Source of the DNA: CAVVST01 sp963750995
GTDB lineage: Bacteria > Acidobacteriota > Vicinamibacteria > Vicinamibacterales > UBA2999
Length of the DNA: 64,000 bases
Direction of reading: 5' to 3'
Assembly: GCA_963750995.1 (NCBI GenBank)
Contig: CAVVST010000002.1
Span: forward strand, 558,001-622,000
This document shows positions 39,838 to 50,353 of the stretch, in pieces. Position 1 is the stretch's first letter. The number at the start of each line of letters is the position of its first letter. A program made the position numbers and the translations under genes. Below the pieces are notes generated by a model that worked only from the letters and a program-made list of their open reading frames with translations, had not been told where the DNA came from and ran no database searches.

Positions 39838-40555
39838 GTGATCCTCCCGCTCGTGGCTGCGTCGTCGCCGCGCTCGGCCTGCTGCTGCTTGGCGCCGCCG
39901 GTCCTTTGTACCGCATCGGCGTTGTCTCGTTGCCGGGTGCGTTCACGCTGCTGCGCTGGGCGGCGTACGTCGGCATTGCCGCCATTGTCCTCGCCGTGCC
40001 GCCGGCCATGATCGGGTACGCCGCGCGGGCACCGCGGTGCGCGTGCTGGTCGCGGCGCTGGCGCTGCTGGGCGGCGCCGTGGCTTTTGGCATTCCCTTTC
40101 AGTGGCAACAGTCGGCGCAGAGCGTGCCGGCCATCCACGACATCACGACCGATCTCGACAACCCGCCGGTATTCGAGGCCGTGGTACCGCTCCGCGCCGA
40201 CGCACAAAACAGCCTCGAGCGGCCAGTGGCGCTCGCGCGCCAACAGCGCGAGGGCTACCCGGACCTTGCGCCAGCAACGCTGCCGGTGCCCATGGACCAG
40301 GCGTTCGATCGCGCGCTCTTAACCGCACAGGATGCCGGCTGGCGGATCGTCACGGCCGACAAGGGTTCGGGCCGCATCGAGGCCACCGACACGACGCGAT
40401 GGTTCGGCTTCGAAGATGACGTCGTGGTCCGGCTGACGCCGTGGGGTTCGGGCACGCGTGTTGACGTGCGGTCGGTGTCGCGCGTCGGCCGCAGCGACGT
40501 CGGCACCAACGCGCGTCGCATCCGCCGGTACCTCGCGGAACTGCAGGCAAACTAA
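39838..40555 (+). CDS. DUF1499 membrane protein (two frameshifts)
   Basis: A protein of about 238 residues. It begins with two or three transmembrane helices, LGLLLLGAAGPLYRIG and LLRWAAYVGIAAIVLAVP, then RVLVAALALLGGAVAFGIPF. The soluble DUF1499 domain follows: IHDITTDLDNPPVFEAVVPL, FDRALLTAQDAGWRIVTAD, GRIEATDTTRWFGFEDDVVVRL and VDVRSVSRVGRSDVGTNARR. Three frames must be joined, with shifts near 39865 and 40035. The start is probably the GTG at 39838. The family is conserved, but its role is unknown. Confidence 0.85.
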
Positions 40556-40607
40556 GGATGGCCAGCCAGGCACTGACTGTGCTGATCGTGATCCGCCCTC
40601 TCCGCAG

Positions 40608-40631
40608 CCCCCCCCCCCCCCCCCCCCCCCC
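40608..40631. repeat. 24-base cytosine homopolymer
   Basis: Twenty-four Cs in a row between the convergent 3' ends of the DUF1499 and TerC genes. A tract of this length is exceptional for a bacterial chromosome. It could be a real slippage-prone tract or an assembly artefact; the surrounding 3 kb has the worst frame disruption in the window. Confidence 0.85.
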
Positions 40632-40642
40632 GATCCGGGGCA

Positions 40643-41397
<755 letters not shown>

Positions 41398-41407
41398 CAG
41401 CCACTGA

Positions 41408-41934
41408 CTACGCGACGCCGGGCTGGTCGCGCGAGGTCTCCGGCAGCTCGGCGAGGCCGCCCCAGGTCTCGGGGTCCTGCCAGAGCAGGGTGGAGAGGTA
41501 GAGCGCCACGTCGTCAGCCGGATACGCGGCCGCCAGCGCCTTCGCGGCGGCCTGCAGCGTCTCCGCCGCCGGCGCCGCCAGCTCCTCGTCGGCAATCAGT
41601 CCGTTTTCGTGCTGCGATGCCGAGCGCGTCGAGAAACGCGCCATCATCGGCCGCTGATGCGTCGAGGTGATAGGCGACCAGCAGCCGCGCCGCCACCACT
41701 TCGGACACCGCCGGCAACGCCACCAGATGCCGCGCCTTCTTCTCGACGCGGCATCGCCAGCACGCTCTTCACGCGGAACTTGATGCGCTGGGCGATGGCG
41801 CGCGACCGCCTCGGCCTGTTCCACGGCGGCGTTCTCATCCGTCCAGAACGCCTCGGCGGCGCTGCAGCTTGCGTTCGGCGGAGAGATGTTTCCAGAGTTG
41901 CGAGGGGCGTGGGAGGTCGGGCGACGTCGGCCAT
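41408..41934 (-). CDS. hypothetical helical protein (several frameshifts)
   Basis: Joined across frames, the product is about 175 residues: MADVARPPTP, LWKHLSAERKLQ, AAEAFWTDENAAVEQAEAV, AIAQRIKFRVKSVLAMP, LPAVSEVVAARLLVAYHL, GLIADEELAAPAAETLQ, then AAYPADDVALYLSTLLWQDPETW. It is helical and acidic. I do not recognise a family. At least four shifts are needed, so the exact sequence is uncertain, but the consistent message across frames and the tight 10-base spacing to terC support a real gene. It diverges from the ferredoxin gene by 28 bases. Confidence 0.55.
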
Positions 41935-41962
41935 GTCAGCACGATACGTTAACATAGCGGCC

Positions 41963-42319
41963 ATGCCGAAGCTGACTGTGGAAGGGTTTGCCCGGTTGAT
42001 GTCGAGCATGGAAAGCGGCTCGTGCTTGCGATTGAACAGGATGCCGGCGTCGATATCCTGCACGCCTGCGGCGGCAATGCCCGCTGCACCACGTGCCGCG
42101 TGGAGTTCATCAGCGGCGAGCCGGCACGAATGACGAGGCCGAAAAGACGGGCTCGCGGACAAGGGTCTGACGGGCGTCCGGCTGTCGTGTCAGATCGTCT
42201 GCGACCACGACATGACGTGCGCGCCATCAGCCGGCTGGCCGGCAGCGGCCGTCCCGATCCGGGCAAGACGCCGGAACCGACGATTCAGCCGCCGCCGATG
42301 GACGACCAGAAGCTGGTAG
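41963..42319 (+). CDS. 2Fe-2S ferredoxin (several frameshifts)
   Basis: A plant-type [2Fe-2S] ferredoxin. LVLAIEQDAGVDILHACGG, ARCTTCRVEFISGEPARMT and LSCQIVCDHDM give the C-x5-C-x2-C...C ligand set. The start MPKLTVEG at 41963 and the C-terminal RPDPGKTPEPTIQPPP are in different frames; shifts are needed near 41995, 42135, 42160 and 42215. The end is uncertain: the frame of the last readable part continues to 42456 without homology, so I stop at the first plausible TAG. It would carry single electrons to an unidentified oxidoreductase. Confidence 0.75.
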
Positions 42320-42451
42320 GGTATCGGGGTTGGATGGGAGCTGGTAGAGCCGCGACTTCGTGGTCTCGCGGACTCGTGCAGGCAGGAACTGACCGACGTC
42401 CAGGCGCCGTCGTCTCCGAGCGAAGGCGAGGGCCCGCTAGGGCGAATGAGA

Positions 42452-42478
42452 GGTAGCCGGAGGCCTTTAGGCCTCCGG
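42452..42478. repeat. GGTAGCCGGAGGCC palindromic repeat, copy 1
   Basis: CCGGAGGCCT pairs with AGGCCTCCGG around a short TT loop, preceded by GGTAG. A related unit with the same leader lies at 60236-60261. It sits between the ferredoxin and mreB 3' ends and could serve as a bidirectional terminator. Confidence 0.65.
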
Positions 42479-42533
42479 TGCGCGTTCGAGCGTTTCGGAG
42501 TCCCGAGCCCGGAGCCCGGAGTCCCGGCAGCAT

Positions 42534-43548
42534 TCAGTCGATCGAGACCTTCCGCAGCAGGTTGAAGTCCGACAGCATCTTGCCGGCGCCGAGCACCACC
42601 GACGACAGCGGATCCTCGGCCACCTGCACCGGCAGGCCGGTTTCGCTGCGGAGGCGTCGTCGATGTTCTGCAGCAACGCGCCGCCGCCGCTGAGCACGAT
42701 GCCGCGGTCGCAGACGTCGGCCGACAGCTCGGGCGGAATCCGCTCGAGGGCGTCGCGACGGCGCGGATGATCTGCCGCACCGGCTCGGCCAGCGCTTCGC
42801 GAATTTCTTCGTCGTTGAGGATGACGGTGGTCGGCTTGCCTTCGAGCACGTGACGGCCCTTGACTTCCATCTCCGCCGCATCGGCGGCGGGCCGCGGACC
42901 CGAGCTCGATCTTGATCTTCTCTGCGGTGCGCTCGCCGATGAGCAGGTCGTGCTCCCGCTTGACGAAGTTGGTGATCGCCTCGTCCATCGCGTTGCCGGC
43001 GACGCGGACCGAGCGGCTGTAGACGATGCCGGCGAGCGAGATGACGGCGATGTCGGTGGTGCCGCCGCCGATGTCGACAATCATGTTGCCCGACGCCTCG
43101 GTGATCGGCAGGCCGGCGCCGATCGCGGCCGCCATGCCCTCTTCGATGAGGTGCACCTCGCTCGCCTTGGCGCGGTAGGCGCTGTCCTTCACCGCGCGGC
43201 GCTCGACCTGCGTGATCTCCGACGGGACACCGATGACGACGCGCGGGCGGACGAAGCGCCTCCGGCCGTGCGCCTTCTTGATGAAGTAGCCGAGCATCTT
43301 CTCGGCGGCGTCGAAGTCGGCGATGACGCCGTCGCGCATCGGCTTGATGGCGGTGATGCTGCCGGGCGTGCGGCCGAGCATCTCCTTGGCCTCGGTGCCC
43401 ACGGCCTCGATCTGTCGTTGACGTTGTTGACCGCGACGATGGAGGGCTCGTTCAGCACGATGCCCTGACCGCGCGCAAAGACGCAGGTATTGGCGGTGCC
43501 AAGATCGATGGCCAGGTCGTTCGAGAAGATCGACAACGCGCCGAGCAC
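42534..43548 (-). CDS. mreB: rod-shape actin homologue MreB (several frameshifts)
   Basis: MreB polymerises beneath the inner membrane and organises cell-wall synthesis. The actin-fold signatures are FSNDLAIDLGTANTCVFARG (phosphate 1), VGTEAKEMLGRTPG, VIGVPSEITQVERRAVKDSA, IDIGGGTTDIAVISLAGIVY (phosphate 2), HLIEEGMAAAIGAGLPI, and IVLSGGGALLQNID (adenosine loop). The GTG at 43548 has a TGGAGG Shine-Dalgarno; the stop is at 42534. Shifts near 43415, 43258, 42893, 42752 and 42650 give the normal length of about 338 residues. No mreC or mreD lies downstream, which is unusual. Confidence 0.92.
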
Positions 43549-43676
43549 AGAGGCCTCCAGTCCAGAAACGGTTAAGTTGCACGGGAAAACCCGGGACTGC
43601 ACAGCTACCGTGGCACTGTGCTTGCCTTTTTATCGGCCGGTACCGCGCAAACATGCGTGGTCAAGAGAGGAAACTC

Positions 43677-43941
43677 ATGGATAACCGCGATCGGACCTCC
43701 GGCGACGACGACCGGATGGATCTGGACGACCCGCTCGGCATCGCGCGGGAACCGGTGGCCAAGGACGACCGGATCCGGGCGAGCAGCGACGAAGACTCTG
43801 CCCACCGCCGCCGCCGCGCGTGCTCTGGGCGAAGACGCCGAAGAGAGCGACATGGGGCTCGGGGACCTCGACGATGACCCGTTCGGCGCCACCGGCATCG
43901 ACATGGGCGGCGCCGGCAAAGGCACCGGCATCAAGCGGTAG
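43677..43941 (+). CDS. small acidic hypothetical protein (one frameshift)
   Basis: Joined across one shift near 43805, the product is about 88 residues: MDNRDRTSGDDDRMDLDDPL, IAREPVAKDDRIRASSDEDS, then ALGEDAEESDMGLGDLDDDP and GIDMGGAGKGTGIKR. It is rich in Asp and Gly and probably disordered. A Shine-Dalgarno (AGAGAGGA) precedes the ATG. It diverges from mreB. No family is recognised. Confidence 0.55.
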
Positions 43942-43990
43942 CTGAGTGCCAGGCAGCTAGGTTGCGCTGCGTAGCTGCGTAGCTCGGTAG

Positions 43991-45828
43991 CTACTCGATG
44001 CTCTTTTTCGGCCTCATGTTCCCCGCGAGGATCCGCTTCCGCAGCCGGATGCTTCTCGGGGTGACCTCCACCAGCTCGTCGTCGTTGATGAACTCGATCG
44101 CCTGCTCCAGGCTGAGCTTCCGCGGCGGGATGAGCCGGATCGCCTCGTCGGCGGTCGATGCGCGCATGTTCGTCTGCTTCTTTTCCTTGGTGACGTTCAC
44201 GTCCATGTCGTTCTGGCGCGCGTTCTCGCCGATGATCATGCCCTCGTACACCGTGGTGCCCGGCTCCACGAAAATCTCGCCGCGCTCCTGCAGGTTGAAG
44301 ATGGCGTAGGCGGTGGCGACGCCGGTCCGGTCGGCGACCAGGGCGCCTGCCGTGCGCGCCGCAATCGCGCCGTGCCACGGCTCCCAGCCGGCGAACAGGT
44401 GGTTCATGATGCCGGTGCCCTTGGTGTCGGTGAGGAACTGCGAGCGGAAGCCGATCAGCCCGCGCGCCGGAATCCGGAACTCGAGGCGGACCCGGCCGCT
44501 GCCGTGGTTGACCATCTTGGTCGGCACGCCGCGCCGCGTGCCCGCCTGGGCGATGACGACGCCCTGGAATTCCTCGGGCACGTCGATCACCAGGTCCTCG
44601 ACCGGCTCCATCTTCACGCCGTCGATCTCCTTGGTCACGATGTCCGGCCGCGAGACCTGCAGCTCGAAGCCTTCGCGCCGCATCATCTCGATCAGGATCG
44701 ACAGCTGCAGCTCGCCGCGGCCGACCACCTTCATCTGCTCGGGGGTGTCGGTGTCCTCGACCCGCATCGAGACGTTGCCGAGCAGCTCCCGCTCGAGCCG
44801 ATCGCGCAGGTTGCGCGAGGTGACGTACTGGCCGTCCCGGCCGGCCACCGGCGACGTGTTGACGCCGAAGATCATCGACACCGTCGGCTCGTCGATGGCG
44901 ATCGGCGGAATGGCGACGCGATGTTCCGGGCTGGCGATCGTCTCGCCGATGGTGATGTCCTCGATGCCCGCCAGGCAGACGATGTCGCCGGCGGCGGCCT
45001 GCTCGATCTCGACGCGCTTCAGGCCGTCGAACGCGAACAGCTTGGTGACCTTCGTGTGCTGGACGACGCCATCGAGCTTGATCACCGCCACCGGGTCGTT
45101 GAGCTTCACGGTGCCGTTGAAGATGCGGCCGATGGCGATGCGCCCGAGATAGTCGCTCGCGTCCAGGTTGGCGACCAGCATCTGCAGCGGCGCCTCGAGG
45201 TCGCCGTTCGGCGGCGGCACGTGCTCGACGATGGCGTCGAAGAGGGGCCCAGGTCCTCGCCGTCGATGCCGGGGTCGGCGCTGGCGACGCCGTCGCGGGC
45301 GTTGGTGTAGAGCACCGGAAACTCGATCTGGTCCTCGGTCGCGTCGAGATCGATGAAGAGGTCGTAGACCTCGTTCAGCACTTCCTTCGGCCGCGCGTCG
45401 GGGCGGTCGATCTTGTTCAGCACGACGATCGGCGGCAGGCCGCGCTCGAGCGCCTTGCGCAGCACGAACCGCGTCTGCGGCAGCGGGCCTTCCGACGCGT
45501 CGACGAGCAGCATGATGCCGTCGACCATCGACAGCGTCCGCTCGACCTCGCCGCCGAAGTCGGCGTGGCCGGGCGTGTCGACGATGTTGATCAGGATGTC
45601 CTGATAGTGCACGGCCGTGTTCTTGGCCAGGATGGTGATGCCGCGCTCGCGCTCGAGGTCGGTGTTGTCCATCACCCGATCGGCGACCTGCTGATTGGCG
45701 CGGAAGGCGCCGCTCTGCCGGAGCAGCGCGTCGACGAGCGTGGTCTTGCCGTGGTCGACGTGCGCGACGATCGCGACGTTGCGGCGCAGCGGGTTGGCGA
45801 TCTGGCGGGGCTTCGGGTGTAGAGACAT
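43991..45828 (-). CDS. typA: TypA/BipA ribosome-associated GTPase (one frameshift)
   Basis: A translational GTPase of about 612 residues. G motifs: AHVDHGKTTLVDALLRQSG (G1), RGITI (G2), DTPGHADFGGEVERTLSM (G3) and NKIDRPDARP (G4). Domain II, the EF-G-like domains III and V (VGRGELQLSILIEMMRREGF, NHGSGRVRLEFRIPARGLIG) and the BipA C-terminal domain (ENARQNDMDVNVTKEKKQTN, RKLSLEQAIEFINDDELVEV) follow. The frames join near 45245 between GEDLGP and LEAPLQ. The ATG at 45828 has a GGAGAG element close before it. TypA aids 50S assembly and stress growth. Confidence 0.95.
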
Positions 45829-45981
45829 CTCTCCAGTATAGCGATCGCAGCCCAACCGTAACGCGAATACCGTTCAGCTGCGCACCCTCGCCTCAACAAT
45901 ACGGTCGTTATCTGTTGCGTCGAGGCGCCGCACTTTTTAGGATGACTAAACACAACTGCAATCCCAGGGAGATGGTCTCGG

Positions 45982-47016
45982 ATGCACTCAGTGCTCGTCG
46001 TCGATCACGATCAGCCGCTGCGCAACACAATTGCCTCGTGGATCGAATCGTTTGGCTACACAGTTCAGGAGGCGCCAACCGCTGAGGACGCCCTGAGCTC
46101 GATGGAACGCGACCCCAGCACCATCGCGCTATGCGACGCCTGCATCGCCGACAAAGGCGGCGTATGGCTGGCGTGGCGGATGCGTGAACGCCTTCCGAAG
46201 ACGGCGGTCATTCTGTCGACCGCGCTCCGGGACTGCGAGACCGCCGTTTCGAACCTTCGTAACAACGTCGTCGATTACCTGCTCAAGCCGTTCGATCGAA
46301 TCCGGCTGCTCGAGGCGCTTTCGCTTGCGCGCGACTGGCATGCCGCAGCCGCCGGGGCGGAGGAACTGCACGAGGCATTGCAGGACCGCCTTCGCACGAG
46401 GCGGGCCGTCCTCGCCGCCGCCCTGGCGGAAGCGCAGACGACGCACTCCGCAGCGCTCGACGGGCTGATCACGATGCTGCAGTTCCACGAGCGCGACGGC
46501 CGAGGGCATTCGCGCCGGGTTGCCCGGCTCACCCTGGCCCTCGCCGACGAGCTCGGTGTGGAAGAGGAGGCGCTGCTGAACCTCGAACATGGCGCCCTGC
46601 TGCACGATATCGGCAAGCTCGACGTGCCCGCGGCGATCCTCACCAAGCCGGCGCCGCTCGACGAGGACGAATGGGACGTGATGCGCCGCCATCCGCAAGT
46701 CGGCTATGATCTGCTCAAGAAGCTGCCGAGGTTCTCCGGCGCGGCCAACCTCGTCCTGGCGCACCACGAAGCGTTTGACGGCAGCGGATACCCGTTCGGC
46801 CTCGAGCGAAACAGGATTCCGATCGGCGCGCGGATCCTGGCGATCGCCGACTCATACGATTCGATGACGCACCCGCATACGCAGCGTCCGCCCATGCCCC
46901 CGGCACTGGCGCTCAACGAGATCGAACGGTGCAGCGGGTCGCAGTTCGATCCGATCGTCGCCGAGGCGCTCGGCGAGGTATTCGCCGAGGTGGCGCAGGA
47001 GCAGATGGTCAACTGA
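45982..47016 (+). CDS. response regulator with HD-GYP domain
   Basis: Residues 1-120 are a receiver domain: VVDHDQPLRN acidic pocket, D52 in ALCDACIADKGG as the likely phosphorylation site, and K102 in LLKPFD. After a helical linker, residues 160-335 form an HD-GYP phosphodiesterase: HSRRVARLTLALADE, GALLHDIGKLDVP (H208 D209), MRRHPQVGYDLLKKL, HHEAFDGSGYPFGL (HHE...GYP), IPIGARILAIADSYDSMT and GSQFDP. Catalytic residues are intact, so it probably hydrolyses cyclic di-GMP when phosphorylated. The stop overlaps the FmdB start by one base. Confidence 0.93.
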   Translation: MHSVLVVDHDQPLRNTIASWIESFGYTVQEAPTAEDALSSMERDPSTIALCDACIADKGGVWLAWRMRERLPKTAVILSTALRDCETAVSNLRNNVVDYLLKPFDRIRLLEALSLARDWHAAAAGAEELHEALQDRLRTRRAVLAAALAEAQTTHSAALDGLITMLQFHERDGRGHSRRVARLTLALADELGVEEEALLNLEHGALLHDIGKLDVPAAILTKPAPLDEDEWDVMRRHPQVGYDLLKKLPRFSGAANLVLAHHEAFDGSGYPFGLERNRIPIGARILAIADSYDSMTHPHTQRPPMPPALALNEIERCSGSQFDPIVAEALGEVFAEVAQEQMVN

Positions 47017-47249
47017 TGCCGTTATACGAATACGCCTGTAAGAGTTGCGCGAACCACTTCGAAGTGCTGGTGCGCGCAAGCGACACGCCGGAGTGCCCGT
47101 CGTGCCACGGCACGGACCTCGATCGCCGGCTCTCTGTGTTTGCCGCCCACACGGGAGGCGGTCAGCCGGCGAGAGCAGATATTCACGCCCCGGGCCCCTG
47201 TGGCAGCTGCGGCGACCCGCGCGGTCCTGGCGCCTGCTCCATGAACTAA
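47016..47249 (+). CDS. FmdB-family zinc ribbon protein
   Basis: A 77-residue protein. MPLYEYACKSCANHFEVLVR and CPSCHG give the FmdB/CxxC_CxxC zinc ribbon (two CxxC knuckles), followed by RRLSVFAA and a low-complexity tail with a further CGSCGDPRGPGAC. These small proteins are often linked to regulation of formamidase or other operons, but the role here is unknown. Its ATG overlaps the HD-GYP stop (TGATG), so translation is coupled. Confidence 0.85.
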   Translation: MPLYEYACKSCANHFEVLVRASDTPECPSCHGTDLDRRLSVFAAHTGGGQPARADIHAPGPCGSCGDPRGPGACSMN

Positions 47250-47262
47250 CCGCCGCGCCGGC

Positions 47263-49556
47263 TCAGAGTTCGAGCTTCCGCAGCCTGAGCGCGTTGCCAA
47301 TCACGGACACCGAACTCAGTGTCATCGCTGCGCTGGCCCAGATCGGGCTGATCAGCAGGCCCACGACCGGATACAGAATGCCGGCGGCCACCGGTACGCC
47401 CACCGCGTTATAGACAAACGCCAGGAACAAGTTCTGCCTGACGTTCCGCATCGTCGCGCGGCTCAATCGCCGCGCCCTGACGATGCCGCGAAGATCGCCC
47501 TTCACCAGGGTGATGCCGGCGCTCTCCATCGCCACGTCGGTGCCGGTGCCCATCGCAATGCCGACATCCGCTTGGGCGAGCGCCGGGGCGTCGTTGATGC
47601 CGTCTCCGGCCATCGCCACGACCCGTCCGTCCCGCTGCAGCTGTTGAACGATTTCCCGCTTCCGGGCTGGCAGGACGTCGGCGTGGACATCGTCGAGCGC
47701 GAGGCGGCGCGCCACCGCTTCAGCCGTTGCGCGATTGTCGCCAGTCACCATGACGATGTGCAGCCCTTCGCGATGGAGCATCGCGATCGCCTGCGGCGCC
47801 GATTCCTTGATCGGATCGACGACGCCGACGAGGCCGGCCGCGCGGCCGTCGATGGCGACGAATATCACCGTCCAGCCGTCCTGCCTGAGGGCATCGGCGC
47901 GCTCGGTCAACGCACCAACCTCGATGCCGAGGTCGTTCATCAACCGGAGGTTACCCAGCGCCACCCGCCTCGCCGCGACACTGCCCGTCACCCCTTTGCC
48001 GGTGTGGGACTCGAAGCCCGACGCTGACAGGATCGGCACGGCGCGTTCGCGAGCGCCGGCGACGATCGCCGCCGCGAGCGGATGCTCGCTGGCCTGTTCC
48101 AGGCCCGCCACCAGGCGGAGGACCTCGTTCTCGCTGAATCCTTCCGCCGTGACGATTCCCGCCAGCCTGGGCTTCCCCACCGTCAACGTGCCGGTCTTGT
48201 CGACAATGACGGTATCGACCCGCTCGAGGCGCTCGAGCGTTTCTGCGTTCTTGATCAGCACGCCGGCCTCGGCGCCGCGCCCGGTCCCGACCATGATGGC
48301 CATTGGCGTCGCCAGGCCAAGCGCGCACGGGCACGCGATGATGAGGACGGCGACTGCCGCCACGAGCGCCAGTGCCAGGCGCGGCTCAGGACCCCACATG
48401 CTCCAGGCGACAAACGCGAGGACTGCCACGGCAACCACGGCCGGAACGAAAAACGCCGCAATGCGGTCCGCCAGCTTCTGGATCGGCGCCCGGCTTCGCT
48501 GCGCATCGCTGACCATCCGGACGATCTGGGCAAGCAGCGTGTCGTGGCCGACGCGTTCGGCACGGATGATCAGGCCACCGGTGCCGTTCACGGTGCCGCC
48601 GATGACGCGATCCCCGGGGGTTTCTCCACCGGCACCGGCTCACCGGTCACCATCGATTCGTCAATCGAGCTGTGTCCTTCGATCACGAAGCCATCAATCG
48701 GCACTTTTTCGCCGGGACGCACCCGGACCAGGTCGTTCACGGCGACGTGAGCGAGGGGCACATCCTGTTCGACGCGGTTGCGAATCACGCGCGCGGTCTT
48801 CGGCGCGAGCCCCAGGAGCGCCTTGATGGCAGCGCTCGTGTGCCCGCGCGCCCGCAACTCGAGCACCTGGCCGAGCAGCACGAGCACGGTGATCACTACC
48901 GCGGTGTCGAAGTAGGTCTCCACGACGCCGTGCATCCGGAAGCCGGCGGGAAAAAGACCCGGAATCAGCGTCGCCGCGGCTGAATACAGATAAGCGGCGC
49001 CGACGCCGAGCGCAATGAGCGTGAACATGTTCGGGCTGCGGTTCACGACCGAGGCCCACGCGCGTTCGAAGAACGGCCATCCCGCCCACCACACCACCGG
49101 GGTCGCCAGCACGAGCCCAATCCAGTTCGTCCACCGCGCGTCGAGACGGCCGCCAAGGCCCATGCCGAACACCATGTCGCCCATCGCCAGGAGGAACACT
49201 GGCAGCGCGAGGGCGGCGGCGATCCAGAAACGCCGCGACATATCCAGGAGTTCGGGGTTGGGACCATCCTCAGCCGAGGGCATCGTCGGCTCGAGCGCCA
49301 TGCCGCAGATCGGGCACGCACCCGGTCCATCGCGGACAATTTCCGGATGCATCGGGCACGTGTATTTCGTACCTTGCGGAGCGCGCTCGCCAGACGCTGT
49401 GGCGCTGCCGTTGACGAACGCCTGGGGAGCCGCGCCGAAGCGCTCGAGGCAGCTCTCAGCGCAGAAGTAGTAGGTCTGACCTTGATGCTCCACATGACCA
49501 ACAGCGTCCTGTGGATCGATGGTCATCCCGCAAACGGGATCGACGACTTCGGCCAT
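47263..49556 (-). CDS. copper/silver P1B-type ATPase with YHS and HMBD domains (one frameshift)
   Basis: A heavy-metal exporter of about 764 residues. The N-terminus has a YHS domain (DPVCGMTIDPQD, YYFCAESCLERF) and a heavy-metal-binding domain (YTCPMHPEIVRDGPGACPICG) in place of the usual HMA domain. Membrane part: VAVLIIACPCALGLATP, the CPC motif of Cu+/Ag+ pumps. Actuator TGEPVPVEK; phosphorylation DKTGTLTVGKP; ATP site SEHPLA; hinge GDGINDAPALAQADV. The two open frames (49556-48588 and 48591-47263) join if one G is restored in CCCCCGGGG near 48612. It is cotranscribed with the 47-residue YHS gene and exports cytosolic metal to the periplasm. Confidence 0.94.
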
Positions 49557-49559
49557 GTA

Positions 49560-49703
49560 TTACTTCACGTACTGCGATGGATTGGCGTCGAACTTGGCTT
49601 TGCAGACCTTCGCACAGAAATAGTAGGTCTTGCCCTTGTACTCACTGCTTGCAGCAGCCTTCGCCGGGTCCACCTGCATTCCGCACACCACGTCCTTTTC
49701 CAT
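49560..49703 (-). CDS. free-standing 47-residue YHS-domain protein
   Basis: A very short gene: MEKDVVCGMQVDPAKAAASS, then EYKGKTYYFCAKVCKAKFD and NPSQYVK. It is a complete YHS domain with metal-binding cysteines C7, C30 and C34. The sequence parallels the YHS domain fused to the ATPase 3 bases downstream. An AGGGA Shine-Dalgarno precedes the ATG. It is probably a cytosolic metal carrier delivering Cu+ or Ag+ to the pump; this function is inference from context. Confidence 0.85.
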   Translation of the reverse strand: MEKDVVCGMQVDPAKAAASSEYKGKTYYFCAKVCKAKFDANPSQYVK

Positions 49704-49893
49704 CTTGTTCCCTCGCCACGCTGAACGCATCGGCGCGGCATCAATTCGGTTGCCGCGCTGCGGGATTTCTCCCGGCCGCAGTGAGAAATTGCCCGTTGCG
49801 ACGACGCGTGTTTCTTGAATGCCCTGCCACCGCTGTTAAAGTCAGCTTACGACGACTGGCGTGCTCCTTGCCTCGTAACCTGCCGGATACGGC

Positions 49894-50265
49894 GTGATCC
49901 GAGCGACAACCCTTCTGATCGTGCTCTCGCTGACGGGAACACCTACCGCCACGTCCCTCTGCATTGCCTGGTGCGATGCACGAACGTCGCCGGGGGCTAC
50001 GGGTGCAGATTGTCATCATCAGTCGATGGCCACGACCACCCCGAACGCCGTTGCCAGAGGACACGAATGCGATGAGCTCCTGCAGGGCACTCCTTTCGTC
50101 AGAGAGGATCCACTGCGCGTCGCATCAGGGTCCCTATCGGATCACGCCGTCGTCGTCGCGCAGCACCGCTTTCAGGGCAAAGAAATGGCCGCGGTGCCCG
50201 AGATTGTGCCGGCGAGCTGGCCACTTCATCTCCGGACATCTCATCCGACCGTACTGAGGATCTGA
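49894..50265 (+). CDS. secreted Cys/His-bearing hypothetical protein
   Basis: A 123-residue protein with a signal peptide (MIRATTLLIVLSLTGTPTAT) immediately followed by SLCIAWCDARTS and then ADCHHQSMATTT and GHECDELL. The CxxxC and CHH groups and the position opposite a copper ATPase suggest periplasmic metal binding. Family is not recognised. The C-terminal half has little regular pattern. It diverges from the YHS gene across 190 bases in which I find no convincing regulator site. Confidence 0.6.
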   Translation: MIRATTLLIVLSLTGTPTATSLCIAWCDARTSPGATGADCHHQSMATTTPNAVARGHECDELLQGTPFVREDPLRVASGSLSDHAVVVAQHRFQGKEMAAVPEIVPASWPLHLRTSHPTVLRI

Positions 50266-50319
50266 CCCGCCTTTTCTCGCCCGCGATTGCACGTCGCAGC
50301 ACGGGAACAACAGTGATTT

Positions 50320-50335
50320 CGTGACCCACGTCACG
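50320..50335 (+). promoter_or_regulatory. CRP/FNR-like palindrome
   Basis: CGTGAC-CCAC-GTCACG is a perfect inverted repeat and fits GTGA-N6-TCAC, the core of CRP-family operators. It lies 18 bases before the start of the duplicated periplasmic protein, where it might repress or activate. No CRP gene is in the window. Confidence 0.35.
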
Positions 50336-50353
50336 GGAGAAAGGTGGTCCGTC

